This document shows positions 12,393-20,035 of a stretch of DNA of 23,035 nt, in pieces. A program made the position numbers and the translations under genes. This DNA comes from a virus: positions 1-23,035 of IMG/VR virus record IMGVR_UViG_3300036800_000539; one strand, written 5' to 3'. Positions within the stretch are counted from its first letter, which is position 1, and the number at the start of each line of letters is the position of its first letter. The notes beneath the pieces are model-generated. The model was not told the DNA's origin, searched no databases, and saw only the letters and a program-made list of their open reading frames with translations.

Positions 12393-12776
12393 ATGTGGCT
12401 CTACAAACAGTCGACCGGAGAATTGTTCGCCGGCGCGGAAGAAGGCGTCTCGATCGGCGTACTCGCCGGCACGGGTTACGCGGGCTTCGGCGCCGGAAAG
12501 AATAACCCGGAACTGGAGGCGGTGCACTTACTCGGACCGCTCCCGAAGGGCCTTTACCGGTTCGGCTCTCCCGAGGCCTCGCCGAAGCTGGGGCCGCTCG
12601 CAATCCCGCTGATTCCGGATGACTCCAACGAGATGTTCGGGCGTTCCGCGTTCTTTCTTCACGCCGATTCGATCACGCACCCGGGCGAGGCCTCCGAAGG
12701 CTGCATCGTCATGGCGCGCGATGTACGCCAGCGCGTTTTTGCGAGCGCCGACAAGGACCTCCGGGTAATCGCATGA
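12393..12776 (+). CDS. L,D-transpeptidase-like (DUF2778/Tlde1-type) peptidoglycan enzyme
   Basis: A 127-residue protein with the pattern of DUF2778 enzymes, a YkuD-like L,D-transpeptidase/carboxypeptidase group that includes the Tlde1 toxins. Visible are YAGFGAGKNNPE (29-40), GPLPKGLYRFG (48-58) and the active-site block H90-x-D92 ... S101-x-G103-C104 (FLHADSITHPGEASEGCIVM), with C104 the likely nucleophile. In a phage it probably serves as an endolysin that cuts peptide stems of the cell wall. There is no signal peptide, so export would rely on a holin. The start has no clear ribosome site. The stop overlaps the next gene. Confidence 0.8.
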   Translation: MWLYKQSTGELFAGAEEGVSIGVLAGTGYAGFGAGKNNPELEAVHLLGPLPKGLYRFGSPEASPKLGPLAIPLIPDDSNEMFGRSAFFLHADSITHPGEASEGCIVMARDVRQRVFASADKDLRVIA

Positions 12777-13156
12777 CCAGCGCGGCCGTCCTCCCCTTCC
12801 GCAACGTTCCTGACGTCGCGCTTCAGCGCTGCAATTACTGCTCGAAGCGGCGCCGGCGTTTCGAGCTTCGGCGGTTGGCCGGCCACGCGCAGCTGATCTG
12901 CGACGACTGCATCGACTGGCACAACCGCGCAGTCGAGTTCCTCGCTGGTTCGGTGCCGCCTGGATGCCAGGAGTGCCGCGCCACGTGGGAGTTTTTGCGC
13001 GACTCAACACCCTTCGTCGAAATACGAATGTATGTGGTGCCGAAGGATGGCATTTATCAGCTCCTCTGCGCGGCATGCGTCAGACCTTACCTGCCAAAAC
13101 GGCAGGATCTCTATCGCGGCACGCAGTTTGGAACAGACGTTTTGAAACTCCCATAA
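12773..13156 (+). CDS. four-CxxC zinc-binding-like protein
   Basis: A 127-residue protein with four CxxC pairs: C20/C23 (CNYC), C43/C46 (CDDC), C65/C68 (CQEC) and C99/C102 (CAAC). That is enough for two treble-clef or zinc-ribbon sites. The spacing C-x2-C-x19-C-x2-C in the first pair resembles ClpX-type C4 zinc fingers. A basic patch (SKRRRRFELRRL) follows the first CxxC. It might bind nucleic acid or another protein; no exact family is recognised. It lies between the lysin and scaffold genes, starts inside the lysin stop, and ends just before a promoter-like sequence. Confidence 0.7.
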   Translation: MTSAAVLPFRNVPDVALQRCNYCSKRRRRFELRRLAGHAQLICDDCIDWHNRAVEFLAGSVPPGCQECRATWEFLRDSTPFVEIRMYVVPKDGIYQLLCAACVRPYLPKRQDLYRGTQFGTDVLKLP

Positions 13157-13157
13157 A
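13128..13157 (+). promoter_or_regulatory. sigma70-like promoter before the scaffold gene
   Basis: TTGGAA (13128-13133), 18 bases, then CATAAA (13152-13157) and six bases to ATG 13164. The -35 box is identical to that at 3302, the scaffold start has no Shine-Dalgarno, and the spacing again predicts a transcript starting at the ATG. The -10 box matches TATAAT at four of six positions. Most of the element lies inside the end of the preceding gene. Confidence 0.45.
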
Positions 13158-13163
13158 TCACGC

Positions 13164-13943
13164 ATGACCCCAACGGCTACAGTCTCAGCTTCCGGCAACG
13201 GCAATGGAGCGACACCCGCGTCGCCCGCGGCGCCAGCCCAACCAGCGGCGGGGGCACCTCCCGCGGCCGCCGCCGCGTCACCCGATGCGGCAGGCCTGCA
13301 GAAACAGGTCGATGAACTCCGGGCTCAGCTGACGGAAAAAGAGAACGCGGCGCAGTTCTGGCACGATCGGGCGCAGCAGCATGCGCAGCCGGCCAAACAG
13401 GATGCAGCCCCGGCAGCCGACGACGATGTCGACATCCTCGAGCTCATCACCACCAAAGGTTCCAAAGGGCTCGACGAGTACATCGCCAAAAAGGGTTTCG
13501 TGCGCGCCGACGAAGTCGATAAGCGTGTCAACGCCAAGGCCACCGCTGTTCAGAAGGAACAGGAGCTGATGGGCCGGTACCCGGGCCTGAAGGACCGGAG
13601 CTCCGACTTCTTCAAGCAGACGGCGCTGCACTACGGCACGCTCGTCAAATCCGGAGTCGCCGAAAGCGTGGCCATGGAAGTGGCCGCCGAGCGCACCGAG
13701 CTCCAGCTCATGCGCGATGGCAAAATCAAGCCCCCGACCCAGCAGCAGGAAGACCGGGAAGCCGAACGGCGCAGGCGCGCCGCGGCTCAGGCCGGCGACA
13801 CCGGCAATCGCGGTCAGGGCGGGGACGAAGAGGACGAGGAACTCACGTCCGATCAGAAACAGATCGTGCGAGCCATGGGCATCACGGAAGAGTCCTACAA
13901 AGAGCGCGCCAAAAAGGGCGTCGCCATGAAGGGAGTCCGGTAG
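13164..13943 (+). CDS. capsid scaffold-like protein
   Basis: A 259-residue, highly charged protein with the outline of a phage scaffold: an Ala/Pro-rich N-terminus (about 1-42), a coiled-coil helix (GLQKQVDELRAQLTEKENAA, about 44-63), a middle helical domain (DILELITTKGSKGLDEYIAK), and a Gln/Glu/Arg-rich region with an acidic run (GGDEEDEELTSDQKQ). The end is basic, KERAKKGVAMKGVR, as is usual for capsid-binding scaffold tails. It would guide assembly of the capsid encoded 1.5 kb downstream. The start ATG follows a promoter-like sequence directly and has no ribosome site. Confidence 0.75.
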   Translation: MTPTATVSASGNGNGATPASPAAPAQPAAGAPPAAAAASPDAAGLQKQVDELRAQLTEKENAAQFWHDRAQQHAQPAKQDAAPAADDDVDILELITTKGSKGLDEYIAKKGFVRADEVDKRVNAKATAVQKEQELMGRYPGLKDRSSDFFKQTALHYGTLVKSGVAESVAMEVAAERTELQLMRDGKIKPPTQQQEDREAERRRRAAAQAGDTGNRGQGGDEEDEELTSDQKQIVRAMGITEESYKERAKKGVAMKGVR

Positions 13944-13946
13944 TCC

Positions 13947-14864
13947 ATGGCATCCCGCAAACATCCCGTTCCCGTCGGCCGAAAGGCCGACCCAGTTCAG
14001 CCGATCAACGATCAGGTCCTCGCGGACCGCGAGGCGCGGATCGAAAACGACCGGCGCCAAATCCCCGATCTCGGGCTCGGGCTCGAGGAACCGGAACCCG
14101 CCACGGCGGCCGAGTTCATCGACGAGTTCGACAAGAAAGCATTCGGCGAGGATGTACCGACCTACTCGCGTATTGTGTACGGACCGGATCCGCTGTTCGA
14201 TCAGTGCCCGTCAATGCGCGCCGCGATCGAGAAGATCGGGCTGCATGACTATGCCGAAGTGGTTTTCCGCGAAATCGTGAAGAACCGCGAGACGGCATTC
14301 AGCGACCAGATCCTGCAGCGCGGCATCGCGGCCGGGATCAACAAGTTCGGCGTCGAGCAGGTTGCAGACGCTTTCCGGAAGCGGATTCTGAGGATTCCCA
14401 GCCGCAGAGTCGAATACGAAGTGGACCGCGACTTCGACTCGGAAGTTGTGGGATCGCGCGTTCTCGACGAGGCCGTCGCGCGGTACGGGCAGCCTGGCAT
14501 GGCATACAAGTTTCTCTCCGATCGCGTCATCGCACAGCTCGGAATGCGCGGCTACGAAATCGTGAAGAACGAGGCCGGCGAACCGGTGAAGGTCGGCTCG
14601 CTGATGATGGGCGAGATCCCGCTCCGGGTCGCGGAACGCCGCCGCCGGCACAACGCCGAACAGGCGCGCGAAGCGATCGACCGTGAAGTCGAAAAGTTTC
14701 AGGACGAGGCCGAACGCCTCGCCCAGCAGTCAAGGCATGCGGGCGTGGGCCCGCTCCTGCGCGATGAGCTCATGACCGCGCATGCTTCCGAATCCAAAGC
14801 CGCAGTGGGCCAGACCCGTGCCGCCGGATTCCATCTCGAACAGGAGAACCTAACCCGTGTCTAA
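13947..14864 (+). CDS. hypothetical structural-module protein
   Basis: A 305-residue protein of unknown function located between scaffold and decoration genes. The N-terminal 50 residues are extended and charged, with a Leu/Gly/Glu/Pro stretch (DLGLGLEEPEPATA). The middle is helical (IEKIGLHDYAEVVFREIVKN, then GINKFGVEQVADAFRKRIL). A second half contains ERRRRHNAEQAREAIDREVE, a likely coiled coil. It could be a minor head protein or an assembly factor. GGGAG lies about 13 bases before ATG 13947. A GTCGAATA copy inside it (14409) is read as Val-Glu-Tyr and is not at a gene start. Confidence 0.65.
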   Translation: MASRKHPVPVGRKADPVQPINDQVLADREARIENDRRQIPDLGLGLEEPEPATAAEFIDEFDKKAFGEDVPTYSRIVYGPDPLFDQCPSMRAAIEKIGLHDYAEVVFREIVKNRETAFSDQILQRGIAAGINKFGVEQVADAFRKRILRIPSRRVEYEVDRDFDSEVVGSRVLDEAVARYGQPGMAYKFLSDRVIAQLGMRGYEIVKNEAGEPVKVGSLMMGEIPLRVAERRRRHNAEQAREAIDREVEKFQDEAERLAQQSRHAGVGPLLRDELMTAHASESKAAVGQTRAAGFHLEQENLTRV

Positions 14865-15426
14865 TCCGAATAACCCCTTCGGCTTCCGGCCTATCATTCG
14901 CCTCGGCGGCTCGCCTTTCTCGGTTGCCGAGTACGGCAAACCGGTGGGGGACTCCAATGCGATCTACGCGTTCGATCTGGTCGGATTCGCCACCGGAACG
15001 GCGCCATCGCTGCCGGAAAACACGAACTACAAGCTGCCGATCATCCAGACGGGCTACCAGCTCACCCCGGGCACATCGCTCTACGTGGGGGCCACGCTTG
15101 CATATGGCGCGGCGTCGACGGCAACCGTTCACCCGGTCACCGACGAGCCGGACGTGCTGTACATCGGCCAGCTGAAGACGGGCACAACGTACTCGACCAC
15201 CTCTCACGCTCACCGCAACGCGAATGTCAGCCAGACCACCGCGGGCTCGACCACGACCAAGCAGAGCGGCCTTGCGATCGACGGGGCGGGCATCGCGACG
15301 ACCTCTTCGCTCGACCTGCGAATTCGCGGGATGTACATGAGCCCGCCCAACGCCGAGGGTGACTCGGCGATTCTCGAAGTCACCATCAACAAGCACGCGC
15401 TCGGCCTGCAGACCGCCGGCGTGTAA
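14857..15426 (+). CDS. probable head decoration protein
   Basis: A 189-residue protein immediately before the major capsid gene. The opening NPNNPFGFRPIIRLGGSPFS is one I recognise from phage structural proteins in this position. The rest is beta-rich with Gly/Thr turns (SLYVGATLAYGAASTATVHP, then STTTKQSGLAIDGAGIATTS). It likely coats or stabilises the capsid surface. The start is GTG, with GGAG about eleven bases upstream. It overlaps the previous gene by 8 bases. Confidence 0.7.
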   Translation: MSNPNNPFGFRPIIRLGGSPFSVAEYGKPVGDSNAIYAFDLVGFATGTAPSLPENTNYKLPIIQTGYQLTPGTSLYVGATLAYGAASTATVHPVTDEPDVLYIGQLKTGTTYSTTSHAHRNANVSQTTAGSTTTKQSGLAIDGAGIATTSSLDLRIRGMYMSPPNAEGDSAILEVTINKHALGLQTAGV

Positions 15427-15453
15427 AACCGCAACCAAGGAACCGGAAACGCT

Positions 15454-16371
15454 ATGTTTATCCGCACACTTTTTCCCGACCTCTACCTGGCAAACATGCT
15501 GCCCGCGATCGACGAGGTCGTCATGACCAAGTACTCGCGTTACCCGGACGAGTTCAGCGAGGTCTTCCGGCTCGAGAGCAGCTCGCGCTCGATCGAGCAG
15601 ACCGCCGAGGTCACGGGCTTCGCCCAGTTCGCGGTGGTGCCGGAAGGCGACACCACACGCTATGACGAGGCGCTGCCGGCGTTCAACAAGACGTACACGC
15701 ACGCGCAGTACGGCCTCGGCTTCAAAGCCACCAAAGTGGCGATGGACGACGACCGTTTCGGTGTTGTGCGCAAGCTCTCCACCGAGCTGGGCCGGTCGGC
15801 CAAGGAAACAGTGGAAGTCGCGGGCGCCGCGGTTTTCAATAACGGTTTCGGGGATACGGGCCCCGATGGCGTTTCGCTCTTCAGCACGGCGCACCCGCTG
15901 GTGGGCGGCGGCACACAGACCAACAAACTCTCCTACGCGACGGATCCGGACGTGACGAGCATCGCGCTCGCACTGACCGACATCCGGCAGACGAAGGATC
16001 ATCGCGGCAAAAAGCTCCGGATTCCGCCCAAGAAAGCCATCTTCCCGCCGGCGCTCGAGTTCATCGGGGCGGAGCTGCTCGGCGGTGCCGATCGGTCCGA
16101 TACCGGCAATCGCGCGATCAACGCGTTCAAGCGCCGCTCGGGAATGCCCAGCTTCGATTCGTGGATGGTGTGGGATTACCTGAGCGACTCGAACGCGTGG
16201 TTCATCGAGTGCGAGAAGGAAGACACTGAGCTCCGCTTCTACTGGCGCGAACAGTTCAACACCGTGCACGACATCGACTTTGATTCTCGATCGGTGAAGA
16301 CCGCCGGCTGGATGCGTTTCAGCGTCGGCTACAACGGCTTCTACGGCATCTACGGCGTCCCGTCCAGCTAG
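15454..16371 (+). CDS. major capsid protein (Mu gpT-like, HK97 fold)
   Basis: A 305-residue capsid protein. The sequence matches the Mu gpT-type major head family in my reading: an early YPDEFSEVFRLESSSRSIEQ segment, the GFAQFAVVPEGDTTRYDEAL strand region, KATKVAMDDDRFGVVRKLS (spine-helix-like), VEVAGAAVFNNGF, and the GPDGVSLFSTAHPLVGGG block. The C-terminal strands (GWMRFSVGYNGFYGIYGV) close the fold. It would form the icosahedral shell. No long pro-domain is visible, consistent with a separate scaffold. AAGGAA lies about ten bases before the ATG. Confidence 0.88.
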   Translation: MFIRTLFPDLYLANMLPAIDEVVMTKYSRYPDEFSEVFRLESSSRSIEQTAEVTGFAQFAVVPEGDTTRYDEALPAFNKTYTHAQYGLGFKATKVAMDDDRFGVVRKLSTELGRSAKETVEVAGAAVFNNGFGDTGPDGVSLFSTAHPLVGGGTQTNKLSYATDPDVTSIALALTDIRQTKDHRGKKLRIPPKKAIFPPALEFIGAELLGGADRSDTGNRAINAFKRRSGMPSFDSWMVWDYLSDSNAWFIECEKEDTELRFYWREQFNTVHDIDFDSRSVKTAGWMRFSVGYNGFYGIYGVPSS

Positions 16372-16407
16372 CGGACGCGGCGGAAGGGAATTTAAGGGAT
16401 TGACTCC

Positions 16408-17055
16408 ATGAGCCTGTTTGCCGGCAACACACCAAAACCCACGCGCTTCCGGCTTCTTCGTGTCGACCCGCGCGGCACGCTTGGCCAGGGGCACGAGCCG
16501 GCGGTCGGCGCCGGTGCGGACATTCCGCTCGTCGTGCACGTGCCATCCACCCAGACCGTCGATTGTTTCGACATCAGCACCGCGGCGGATGCGCTGCTCT
16601 TCGGCATTGACCTGTCCGGCAACGTGACGCAGTCCGGCGTCGTAACGGCGAAACAGTTTGTTGTCCAGGTCGCCGTCACCTCCGCCCAGCTGAAGGCGAT
16701 GTTCGCCGCTCCGGTGTCGCTAATGGCCGCTCCGGGCGCGGGCATCGGGATCGTCATCGATCAGATCCTGTTCGAGATGAAGCGGACCGCGACGGCGTAC
16801 GCCAGCGGCGGGACACTCCAGTTTCAATATCACACCGCCGCCACGGTTGTGCATCAGGGCACCATCCCGGCATCCCGGTTAACGACCGCCGGCGCGGCCA
16901 ATACCCTCGACGCACTGCTGGCGGGCACGCCAACGAATTCAAACGTGATCGCGATCAACGACGGGATCGACATCACGAACAACACCGGAGCCTTCACAAC
17001 CGGCACCGGCACCGCGATCGTCACCATTTTCGGCACCTACCTGACCCTGGGATAA
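16408..17055 (+). CDS. beta-rich phage structural protein
   Basis: A 215-residue protein. The block ending SLMAAPGAGIGIVIDQILFE, followed by ASGGTLQFQYHTAATVVHQG and a C-terminal ITNNTGAFTTGTGTAIVTIF, is a pattern I recall from phage head or appendage proteins. It is probably a beta-sandwich surface or fibre component. It follows the capsid with a 36-bp gap containing AAGGGA, which supplies the ribosome site. The exact role is unknown. Confidence 0.65.
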   Translation: MSLFAGNTPKPTRFRLLRVDPRGTLGQGHEPAVGAGADIPLVVHVPSTQTVDCFDISTAADALLFGIDLSGNVTQSGVVTAKQFVVQVAVTSAQLKAMFAAPVSLMAAPGAGIGIVIDQILFEMKRTATAYASGGTLQFQYHTAATVVHQGTIPASRLTTAGAANTLDALLAGTPTNSNVIAINDGIDITNNTGAFTTGTGTAIVTIFGTYLTLG

Positions 17056-17059
17056 GCGG

Positions 17060-17482
17060 ATGAGTGCTTTCGTTAAGTCACTGCTGCGGAATATCATTTC
17101 CGCGGCTTCCTGCACGTCCGGATCCACGACGACTTCCACCGTCCGGCAGGATTTTCTCGGCAAAGGAATCAGGCTCACCATCACCGTTTCCGGCGCCACC
17201 GCGACGGGGACGACGGACTTCCTTTATCTCTGCGCCGTTGCTCCGGCCACACCGACCGCCGCTCTCCCGCTTGTCGGCTTCTCGGCGGCGAACATGCTCT
17301 CTGTCAATGGGACTTACTTCGCAGATTTCTACCCGGGAGCCTGGCTGCCTCCGGCCGTGGCATCGGGATCCAAGCTGCTCGGCATTGCCGGCGTGAACGT
17401 CGGCCGCGCCTGGGCTGTGCAGGTCGTGATGGGCAACGGCAATTCGGCTACGATCACTGTCGATGCGGAGACGCTTCCGTGA
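17060..17482 (+). CDS. hypothetical beta-rich structural protein
   Basis: A 140-residue protein, Ser/Thr/Ala-rich and mostly strand-forming (GIRLTITVSGATATGTTDFL, then WAVQVVMGNGNSATITVDAE). It lies four bases after the previous gene and overlaps the next GTG by four bases, so it is part of the same structural unit. No family is recognised. The opening (FVKSLLRNIISAASC) is mildly hydrophobic but too weak to call a signal peptide. Confidence 0.6.
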   Translation: MSAFVKSLLRNIISAASCTSGSTTTSTVRQDFLGKGIRLTITVSGATATGTTDFLYLCAVAPATPTAALPLVGFSAANMLSVNGTYFADFYPGAWLPPAVASGSKLLGIAGVNVGRAWAVQVVMGNGNSATITVDAETLP

Positions 17483-18780
17483 GTCGCTTCCTGCGCGCGA
17501 TCGCAATTCTGGTCGCGGCGGCTGCCTCCCTCGCAGCTCAGTGCCCGCAGGGCTATTCACCGCAGAACGGTAGTTGCCTGCAGGCGTCCACGCCGCTCTA
17601 TGTTCCGCAGGTACCCGGCTCAGTCGTGGTGTCATTCTTCGGAAACTCCGCCAGCGCCGCGGTGAACCTGTTCGGCGGCAACGCCACTGCCGGCTGCAGC
17701 TCGGGCGCGGCCGCCGGCAGTTACTGGCCCACCGAGGGTTACTTCCGGAGCGCAACCCTGACGACCAGCGCGACAAACGGAAAGTCCGCGATGCGCGGAA
17801 ACATCGATGTGGACTGTTCCGGCAACGTCAACGGATCGAACGGACCATCGCCGGGCGGCGTCATAGTACCCCCGCTCGCCTCGGCCGGCGGCTTTACTTC
17901 GGCTACGGATTTTTACCACGTGAGCCCGGGCAGCCAGTCCGCTTTCGGGTGGACTGTCGGCAACGGAAGCGCGACCGCCGCGAACGTGGTCGCAGGCGCA
18001 GTTGAATTTGTGGATGCAGCCGGGCAGGCCGCGACCATTCTCCCGATGGTGGGAATGACCGTGACCGCCAGCACGACCAAGTATGGAGGCCCGTTCGGAA
18101 ATTGCTGCGGCGGTGGCGGAGAACTGGGTCAGTCAATGCCATTCCCGATCGCGGGAACGATCAGCTCTCTTGTGGCCTGTTCGGACGGCACATCCCCGAC
18201 TAATAGCGAGACCCTGACCGTCGATGTCAGCGCCTCACCGAGCAGCCTCACAGTCACTCTGCCGGGCGGCTCTGCCGGGAGAGGGTGCTATGTGGATTCG
18301 ACCCACTCCATCGCCGTCACAGCTGGCCAGTATCTCACCTGGTCCGCGACAGCAGGCAGCGGAACGGTTTCCAATTTCGTGTGGGTTGCAGTGAAGTTTG
18401 TCCCGGCCTCCGGGACGAGCACGATCGTGGGCGGCTCTGCCTATACGGCGCCAACCACTACGGTCAACTACTCCACAGTTGGATCGACCGCCGACACAAA
18501 TACCCTGGCCAACGCAGAGGTGGCCATGCCGATTTCCTGTCTGGCAGCGAATCTGTACGTCACTCTAACGGGGAGCTCGGCCACGGCCGACATATTCACG
18601 CTTTACAAGAACGGCGTTGCGACTGCGCTCACCGGGAGCCTTGTCAGCGTCTCCGGCGCGCAGGCGGTGGATACGACGCATACCGTTAGCTTTGCAAAAG
18701 GGGACCTGGTGACCCTCGCGAAATCGACAGCGTCCGGCACTGGCGCGATACCTGGAGGCTTCGCTTTCTCGTGCAATTAA
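17479..18780 (+). CDS. signal-peptide protein with tandem beta-sandwich-like repeats
   Basis: A 433-residue protein. Residues 1-21 are a textbook signal peptide (MSRFLRAIAILVAAAASLAA-Q), followed by a Cys motif (CPQGYSPQNGSC). The mature part shows three diverged units (about 50-178, 219-308, 349-433). Each alternates strands and ends in a V/F-rich strand (VVAGAVEFV, VWVAVKFV, GGFAFSC). The second and third share a DxTHxxxxxxG element (VDSTHSIAVTAGQYL; VDTTHTVSFAKGDLV). This domain style occurs in phage fibres and metagenomic surface proteins. Export of a phage structural-module protein is unusual. It could be a host-surface protein made during infection, or the signal-like segment may be a membrane anchor. 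Confidence 0.7.
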   Translation: MSRFLRAIAILVAAAASLAAQCPQGYSPQNGSCLQASTPLYVPQVPGSVVVSFFGNSASAAVNLFGGNATAGCSSGAAAGSYWPTEGYFRSATLTTSATNGKSAMRGNIDVDCSGNVNGSNGPSPGGVIVPPLASAGGFTSATDFYHVSPGSQSAFGWTVGNGSATAANVVAGAVEFVDAAGQAATILPMVGMTVTASTTKYGGPFGNCCGGGGELGQSMPFPIAGTISSLVACSDGTSPTNSETLTVDVSASPSSLTVTLPGGSAGRGCYVDSTHSIAVTAGQYLTWSATAGSGTVSNFVWVAVKFVPASGTSTIVGGSAYTAPTTTVNYSTVGSTADTNTLANAEVAMPISCLAANLYVTLTGSSATADIFTLYKNGVATALTGSLVSVSGAQAVDTTHTVSFAKGDLVTLAKSTASGTGAIPGGFAFSCN

Positions 18781-19070
18781 CGGCGCCCGGCCCTCTCTGG
18801 TATACGGCCACCCTCGTGAACGCCGTAAACAGCGGCTCGGCCGTGATCGCTTCGTTTTCCGTGGCCGATGCATCCAGCGGGGCACATAACGGACTCGCGC
18901 TCGATGGGGTGACCCCCCAGCAGTACCTGGACGTTCAGCTCGATCCGGCGGATCCCATGAGATCCATAGCGAACGCACTCATGACGCTTCTGATCGCGGA
19001 ATACGGCGGGATCGAAGCCCTGCTCGCGGCGTGCATTTCACAGCGGGTCCCTTTCAAATTCCTCAGCTAG
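18771..19070 (+). CDS. small hypothetical structural-module protein
   Basis: A 99-residue protein starting with GTG inside the end of the preceding gene. The N-terminal half is beta-rich (TATLVNAVNSGSAVIASFSV). The C-terminal half is helical (RSIANALMTLLIAEYGGIEA, then LLAACISQRVPFKF). GGAGG lies about twelve bases upstream. Its stop TAG shares two bases with the next GTCGAATA motif. Function unknown; it may be a fibre or connector accessory protein. Confidence 0.55.
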   Translation: MQLTAPGPLWYTATLVNAVNSGSAVIASFSVADASSGAHNGLALDGVTPQQYLDVQLDPADPMRSIANALMTLLIAEYGGIEALLAACISQRVPFKFLS

Positions 19071-19077
19071 TCGAATA
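19070..19077 (+). promoter_or_regulatory. GTCGAATA motif, 7 bases before ATG 19085
   Basis: A perfect GTCGAATA with spacer GCTCCTC (7 bases) to ATG 19085. No Shine-Dalgarno. It stands at the boundary between the fibre-like genes and the adaptor genes and would give the adaptor block its own leaderless transcript. Confidence 0.6.
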
Positions 19078-19084
19078 GCTCCTC

Positions 19085-20032
19085 ATGACCTGGGGGCAGC
19101 TCAGATTCTCTCTTCAGACCTCCGCGCCGGGCGTGTCGCTCGACCTGATCGACGAGTTCCTCAACACCACGTACGAAGAGATCCTCGAGGCCACCGACTG
19201 GCAAGGCGCGAAATACCACGCCACGATCCAGACAACGGCCGCGTATCAGTCCACCACCGACAGCGTCACCGCGACGATCGGCAGCAGTTCGGTCACCGGT
19301 ACCGGGACCGCCTGGAGCTCCGGACAGATCGGCCAGAAGTTCTACATCCCTGGTGACGCTGTGATCTACACCATCGCCAATGTCTCCGGCGTGGGGGCAC
19401 TGACGCTCGACCGAGGCTACGAGGACAACGGCGTCGACGCCGGCGGAACTGTTTACTCCGGCAAGCCCTACGTCTTCATGCAGAACGTTTACACGCTGCC
19501 TTCCGACGTGCGGAGTATCGTAAGCGTCCTCGATCCGGTGAGCAGTTTTCCCCTCAACGGAATGTCGAAGGACCAGCTTGACCAGTCAGCCGGGCCGCGA
19601 ACACTGGTGAACGATCCGGACAGCTACGCGCCGATCGAGGACTCGAGCGAGTCGTCGCCGCCGGCACTGAAGCAGATCGAGTTCTTTCCCCCGCCGCTCC
19701 ACGCGCGCGGCATGGTCGTCGAGTACGTCCATTTGGGCGTCTTTTTCGACGGGACGAGCACGAGCGGATCCCCGCTGCCGTTTGTGTCGAGCTCCGTATT
19801 GCTTGACGGCGCCCGCGCGAAGATCTTCCTTCACCTGGAAAGCGCGCTAAAGGCGGATCGCTATCAGCGGGCGTTCGAGAAAGGGCGTGACCGGATACTC
19901 CTCGTCGAACACGCGCAGCGCCGGGTTAAGGTCGCAACGCGCATGGCGCCACGGTTCACGCGTCACAGACTTGAGAGGGCGTCGCGCGGCAACAACAACA
20001 ACTGGGGACCGGGCGCGGGCGGCCCGTCGTAG
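19085..20032 (+). CDS. head-tail adaptor-like protein (first of three)
   Basis: A 315-residue protein. The helical N-terminus (TWGQLRFSLQTSAPGVSLDL, then IDEFLNTTYEEILEATDWQG) is typical of phage adaptor proteins that seat under the portal. A beta-rich insertion follows (SVTATIGSSSVTGTGTAWSS). A C-terminal helical hairpin (LHLESALKADRYQRAFEKGR, then DRILLVEHAQRRVKVATRM) completes the pattern. The tail is a Gly/Asn-rich linker. It probably extends the portal channel. The gene starts after a GTCGAATA site without a ribosome site. Confidence 0.75.
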   Translation: MTWGQLRFSLQTSAPGVSLDLIDEFLNTTYEEILEATDWQGAKYHATIQTTAAYQSTTDSVTATIGSSSVTGTGTAWSSGQIGQKFYIPGDAVIYTIANVSGVGALTLDRGYEDNGVDAGGTVYSGKPYVFMQNVYTLPSDVRSIVSVLDPVSSFPLNGMSKDQLDQSAGPRTLVNDPDSYAPIEDSSESSPPALKQIEFFPPPLHARGMVVEYVHLGVFFDGTSTSGSPLPFVSSSVLLDGARAKIFLHLESALKADRYQRAFEKGRDRILLVEHAQRRVKVATRMAPRFTRHRLERASRGNNNNWGPGAGGPS

Positions 20033-20035
20033 CGC

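Noticed and set aside
12379-12395. TTCGCCTA before the lysin ATG as a degenerate GTCGAATA site
   Set aside because: Only five of eight bases match and the spacing is 6. Too weak to count, although the lysin also lacks a ribosome site.
14409-14416. GTCGAATA copy as a promoter
   Set aside because: It lies in the middle of the 13947-14864 gene, reads as Val-Glu-Tyr in frame and has no start codon at the expected distance, so it is probably chance.
14770-16539. 589-codon - strand ORF
   Set aside because: Shadow of the decoration and capsid genes, which have clear family sequence on the + strand.
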